64,000 bases of DNA from contig CAIMEY010000006.1 of the NCBI GenBank assembly GCA_903840165.1, positions 23,258 to 87,257 on the forward strand. The letters are read 5' to 3'. Source of the stretch: an uncultured Myxococcales bacterium. GTDB lineage: Bacteria; Myxococcota_A; UBA9042. Below are positions 60,867 to 64,000 of this stretch, piece after piece; position 1 is the first letter of the stretch, and each line of letters begins with the position of its first letter. The position numbers and the translations under genes were made by a program. The notes under the pieces were generated by a model, which ran no database searches, was not told the origin of the DNA, and saw only the letters and a program-made list of their open reading frames with translations.

Positions 60867-63404
60867 ATGAATTCCGCACGTTTGCTGATTGCGGGCTTGG
60901 CACTGGCATGGACCCAATGCACCGCAAAGACTGCTGTGCCCCCTCAACCTGCTGATGCTACGACGGATTCGGTCGGCGATGCGGTCGTGACGGCGGACGC
61001 ACCCACGTCGACGCAGACGGATACGGCGGAGCTTGCAGCGCCGCCAACTCCTGAATTTGCACGGTTTTGCCAAGGACGGGACTGGCTCAAGACGCGCACC
61101 CCGGCGGTTGTGGGCGCCTTGACGGGAACCTACAAGGGCTCGCTGGACAGCCTAGGGCCGGGAAAACCGTTTAAGAAAGGCACGCTTGAGACGATGAAGT
61201 TCATCCCGGAGCAGCCTTTCCACCTAACCGGTGTCCGCGCGGCTTTTGCCAAAGGTTCTGGGGATGTGCGTATCCGCGTGATGCAGACCCAAGGCCGGAC
61301 GTACCCCGGGCCCTTTCCCAAGATGAAGGATCTGAGCCTGGACTTGGTGCCCCCGCTGCAAGTAACGATTGATGCAGCCGATCCAGAGAATTCGCAGGAC
61401 TTTACCTTTGACGGTGACGGCGCCTGGCTGCTGCCGACTCAGCATTACATGATTGTTTACGAGCACTTACAGCAAGGCCCTGCCCTGGCGCTGGAGACCG
61501 TACCGGCCGCTGAGTTCTCGAGGGCGCTGCTGTTTATGCCCAATGATATTGAGGCTTATGGGCTGTCCGATGGCAAGCAGGACTACAACTACCGGCTTGA
61601 GGTCCTGGGCGAAACGGGCTGCCAGTGGAAGCCGGACGATTTCCTTTTTGCGCCTGAGCATCCATTTGGCGATCAAGGCAGCGGGCAAATCGCCGTGACT
61701 GACCTGAACGGCGATGGCAAAGATGACGTCGTTTTGACGGGTTCTGACACGGTTTCCGGTGTCGGTCAATCCAAGCCCCTGGCGTTTTGGGGAGACGGCC
61801 ACGGTGGATATACCCCAGCCGCGACAGACGTTTTTGCGGCTGCCAAGGGCGCGTCGATCGTGGCGTTTGGCGACATCGACAATGACGGCGATGCTGACGT
61901 GCTGGCCATGACGTACATCAGCCGCGATGGCGATGGCGATGGCCACCAAGTGCCCGGCGACGACTGCGACGACACGGACGCCGCCGTGTACCTCGGCGCG
62001 CCAGAAATTGTCGACGGAAAAGATAATGATTGCAATGGAATAGCTGATACTGGCACCAACACCGACGACGCAGACAAGGACGGCGTGACGATCGCCAAGG
62101 GCGACTGCGACGACACCCACGCCGAGACCCATCCGGGGGCGACTGAAGTGCTCGACGGACGCGACAATGACTGTGACGGGCAAGTCGATGAAGATTTTGT
62201 CGATCACATCCTGCGCAACGACGGCAAGGGACAACTGAGCGTGGTGGCGAACTCGGGCGTGGAAGCCCTGGATCCGAGCACAGCGACAGCGTTTTCTGAC
62301 GCCAATGCCGACGGCAAGCTCGACGTGTACTGGGGCAACTGGCTGGTCCATTACCCGGACGACCCGGCCGTGCAAGATCGCTATTTTACAGGCAATGGCG
62401 ATGGAACCTTCACCGATGCCTTGGTTCAAGCTGGGCTGCAGCTGCCGACGCCCTACTCCGTCTACGGGCTAACCTGGTGTGATTACAACAATGATGGCGC
62501 GCAGGACTTGTTTGTCGGCAACTACCACCTCTACCCCGATCAGCTGTGGAAGAACCTGGGGCTGGGCACTTTTGTCGATGTAGCACCGCAGGTTGGCCTG
62601 GATCATGACGCCATTGCGCCGGCAGCGAACGTCGTCGCCGCGGGCCTGACGGGTGGCCATACTTACGGCGCGGACTTTGGCGATGTGGACAACGATGGCG
62701 ACATGGACGTTTACGTCTGCAACCTCGCGCACCCACGCACGCAACCATGGGCAGATATTAGCATTTTTGGCGTCAATCAAGGATCCCCGGACTTTGCCTA
62801 TGCCAACCAGACCAAGGCGGCCGGATTCATCTATGACGAAGGGGACTTAAATGCGTTTTGGGGCGATTACGACAATGACGGCGATTTAGACTTGGTGGTG
62901 GCCTCGATCTACACCGGCCACTACTCGCGTTTGTACCGCAATGAGGGGCAAAACGTCTTTACAGACGTAAGCTTTGAGGCCGCCGCCTGGCTGCATCAAT
63001 GTGGCCGCGTGCTGTGGTTTGACGCCGATGACGACGGCGACCTCGATCTGCTGTTCACCGACGGCAATCCGCAGCCGCCCCATGTCCACCTGCTGCGTAA
63101 CCGCATGAATAATGGCAACCATTGGCTGGAATTGAACGTCCAAGGAACGAGTTCTGCCCGCGATGCGCCGGGCGCCCGAGTGACGGTGAAAACGGCTGGG
63201 ACCACGCAAATGCGCGACGTCAAACTCGGCGGTGGTCATTGGAATCCGCAAACGGGAAAACGCCTGCATTTTGGCTTAGGTAGCGCGACCAAGGTCGATC
63301 AAGTGCAGGTGCATTGGGTCGGCGGCGCAATCGAGACGTTCAGTGGCATCGCTGTCGACAAGCGCTGGACCTTGGTGCAAGGCACCGGCAAGGCGGTACC
63401 GTAG
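60867..63404 (+). CDS. FG-GAP/MopE-repeat/ASPIC-UnbV lipoprotein
   Basis: 845 residues. A signal-like N-terminus (LLIAGLALAWTQC) has a non-standard lipobox TQC, so lipidation is uncertain. An Ala/Asp/Thr-rich linker is followed by a beta-domain, then FG-GAP/VCBS blades with Ca2+-type DLNGDGKDD, DIDNDGDAD, DYDNDGDLD, DADDDGDLD loops. In the middle are two MopE-like units, DDCDDTDAAVYLGAPEIVDGKDNDCNG and GDCDDTHAETHPGATEVLDGRDNDCDG. The C-terminal ~90 residues (NHWLELNVQGTSSARDAPGARVTV...VHWVGGAIETFSG) are an ASPIC/UnbV domain. The whole looks like a Ca2+-loaded integrin-type propeller on the cell surface. GGAG precedes ATG by five bases. Confidence 0.85.
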   Translation: MNSARLLIAGLALAWTQCTAKTAVPPQPADATTDSVGDAVVTADAPTSTQTDTAELAAPPTPEFARFCQGRDWLKTRTPAVVGALTGTYKGSLDSLGPGKPFKKGTLETMKFIPEQPFHLTGVRAAFAKGSGDVRIRVMQTQGRTYPGPFPKMKDLSLDLVPPLQVTIDAADPENSQDFTFDGDGAWLLPTQHYMIVYEHLQQGPALALETVPAAEFSRALLFMPNDIEAYGLSDGKQDYNYRLEVLGETGCQWKPDDFLFAPEHPFGDQGSGQIAVTDLNGDGKDDVVLTGSDTVSGVGQSKPLAFWGDGHGGYTPAATDVFAAAKGASIVAFGDIDNDGDADVLAMTYISRDGDGDGHQVPGDDCDDTDAAVYLGAPEIVDGKDNDCNGIADTGTNTDDADKDGVTIAKGDCDDTHAETHPGATEVLDGRDNDCDGQVDEDFVDHILRNDGKGQLSVVANSGVEALDPSTATAFSDANADGKLDVYWGNWLVHYPDDPAVQDRYFTGNGDGTFTDALVQAGLQLPTPYSVYGLTWCDYNNDGAQDLFVGNYHLYPDQLWKNLGLGTFVDVAPQVGLDHDAIAPAANVVAAGLTGGHTYGADFGDVDNDGDMDVYVCNLAHPRTQPWADISIFGVNQGSPDFAYANQTKAAGFIYDEGDLNAFWGDYDNDGDLDLVVASIYTGHYSRLYRNEGQNVFTDVSFEAAAWLHQCGRVLWFDADDDGDLDLLFTDGNPQPPHVHLLRNRMNNGNHWLELNVQGTSSARDAPGARVTVKTAGTTQMRDVKLGGGHWNPQTGKRLHFGLGSATKVDQVQVHWVGGAIETFSGIAVDKRWTLVQGTGKAVP

Positions 63405-64000
63405 ATGCCGCGGACAATTGTCTTTACTTCCATGGTATTAACTCGCTATGGCCGGCAAATTCGGCGCACGCTGCCATTGTGGCTGGGGCCGCTGCTGTGG
63501 GCCTGCGCAGGTACTGCGCCGCAGTCGGCACCGAACTCGGTCAACAGTGACAGCGCGGCAACGGATACGCAATCGCCGATGATCACAACTGATTCGAGCG
63601 AGGAAGTGATCAAACCGCACATCGACCGCTGGTGGCTCGGCGTCCAAGGGCTGCCCGAATCGATGATGGGCGATGACCCTGGCGCCCAGACCTTTCGTTG
63701 GGCGGTGCCTACGCAAGGGGTGCAAATCAACGTCCACGCGGTGGGACAAAAGCCATTAGCACCTGCGCAGTTAGGCTACTTGGACTCTGCCTGCGTGTTC
63801 CAATTGCTGCCCGACCCGGCCACGGCGACTGCTGGCTGGCTAGCCGAGCCGGGAGGCTTTGTGTGGTCGACGCAGATAGAACTAACTGATTTAGCGGACG
63901 AAGTGACGATGGCGGCGGTTGTCGACGGCGAGGTCGTCAGCCAGCGCTTGGTTTGGGTGACAGAAAGAACGCCTCAGCTGGATCCCTTTGAAATAATTGA
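63405..64000 (+). CDS. Lipoprotein, N-terminal fragment (runs off window)
   Basis: The ATG directly follows the stop of the previous gene (TAG-ATG), and the frame stays open to the end of the window, so 198 residues of a longer protein are visible. The signal WLGPLLWAC gives a lipobox at about Cys38, followed by a Ser/Thr/Ala-rich linker. The visible domain (RWWLGVQGLPESMMGDDPG, FRWAVPTQGVQINVHAVGQ) is not recognised. The position argues for translational coupling with the FG-GAP/UnbV protein, so the two probably function together at the surface. Confidence 0.75.
   Translation, partial: MPRTIVFTSMVLTRYGRQIRRTLPLWLGPLLWACAGTAPQSAPNSVNSDSAATDTQSPMITTDSSEEVIKPHIDRWWLGVQGLPESMMGDDPGAQTFRWAVPTQGVQINVHAVGQKPLAPAQLGYLDSACVFQLLPDPATATAGWLAEPGGFVWSTQIELTDLADEVTMAAVVDGEVVSQRLVWVTERTPQLDPFEII

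Overview
The window is about 64 kb of moderately GC-rich bacterial DNA (roughly 60% by eye, not computed). It looks chromosomal and most resembles Myxococcota or a related former deltaproteobacterial lineage. The reasons are the many secreted lipoproteins with cysteine-rich repeats (a CDDGNPCT-type motif like the slime-mould CTDC repeat), MopE-type Asp/Cys repeats, an IgGFc-binding-like domain, a Ser/Thr protein kinase with an N-terminal zinc ribbon, and a SOS box upstream of uvrA that resembles the one described for Myxococcus xanthus. I see no rRNA, tRNA, insertion sequence, phage or CRISPR array. The species cannot be named from this sequence alone.

Layout. 0-8.2 kb: a DoxX C-terminus, a 2-Cys peroxiredoxin, a lipoprotein cytochrome c, a HAD hydrolase, an M20 dipeptidase and an RluF-type pseudouridine synthase (the last two on minus), then two thioredoxin-fold envelope proteins. 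The second of these (6775-8205) is interrupted in frame by one TGA placed as CxxU just after its signal peptide, with a small hairpin after it: a candidate selenoprotein. 8.2-8.8 kb: a gap between convergent genes that holds, on minus, a sigma-54-type promoter, activator-site-like repeats and a strong intrinsic terminator, which together suggest a small RNA. 8.8-16.4 kb: isoaspartyl dipeptidase, a cysteine-rich lipoprotein with a propeller-like domain, and a plus-strand run of CoA-transferase/racemase, NAD(P)-binding protein and phosphohexomutase. 16.5-21.5 kb: an IgGFc-binding-like lipoprotein, a PdxB-like dehydrogenase, an EVE protein and a small outer-membrane protein.

21.6-30.7 kb: a tight minus-strand cluster livK-livH-livM-livG-livF-rlmL-plsX-like-App1-like, with several overlapping or abutting genes. 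Its LivG ATPase is almost twice the usual length because it carries two insertions that each contain two predicted membrane helices. 30.8-44.5 kb: a PNGase F-like glycosidase lipoprotein, a metallo-beta-lactamase-fold hydrolase, a very large parallel beta-helix lipoprotein, an acetyl-CoA hydrolase/CoA-transferase family enzyme, a Ser/Thr kinase, and a giant lipoprotein with about 18 CTDC-like repeats and an NHL propeller. 44.8-56.3 kb: acyl-CoA synthetase, a membrane/envelope protein, uvrA, an envelope lipoprotein with a YbjN-like partner, a diheme cytochrome lipoprotein, and a DksA/TraR-like, DUF465 and hemN group. 56.5-64 kb: a metallopeptidase/propeller/beta-barrel protein, a MazG-like protein, an outer-membrane protein, an FG-GAP/MopE/UnbV lipoprotein and the start of another lipoprotein.

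The common theme is a heavy investment in the cell surface: at least ten lipoproteins, many disulfide-rich, together with envelope thioredoxins that could service them and surface enzymes aimed at glycoproteins and peptides. The peptide and amino-acid genes (M20 dipeptidase, isoaspartyl dipeptidase, Liv importer) fit an organism living on proteinaceous material. That ecological reading is inference.
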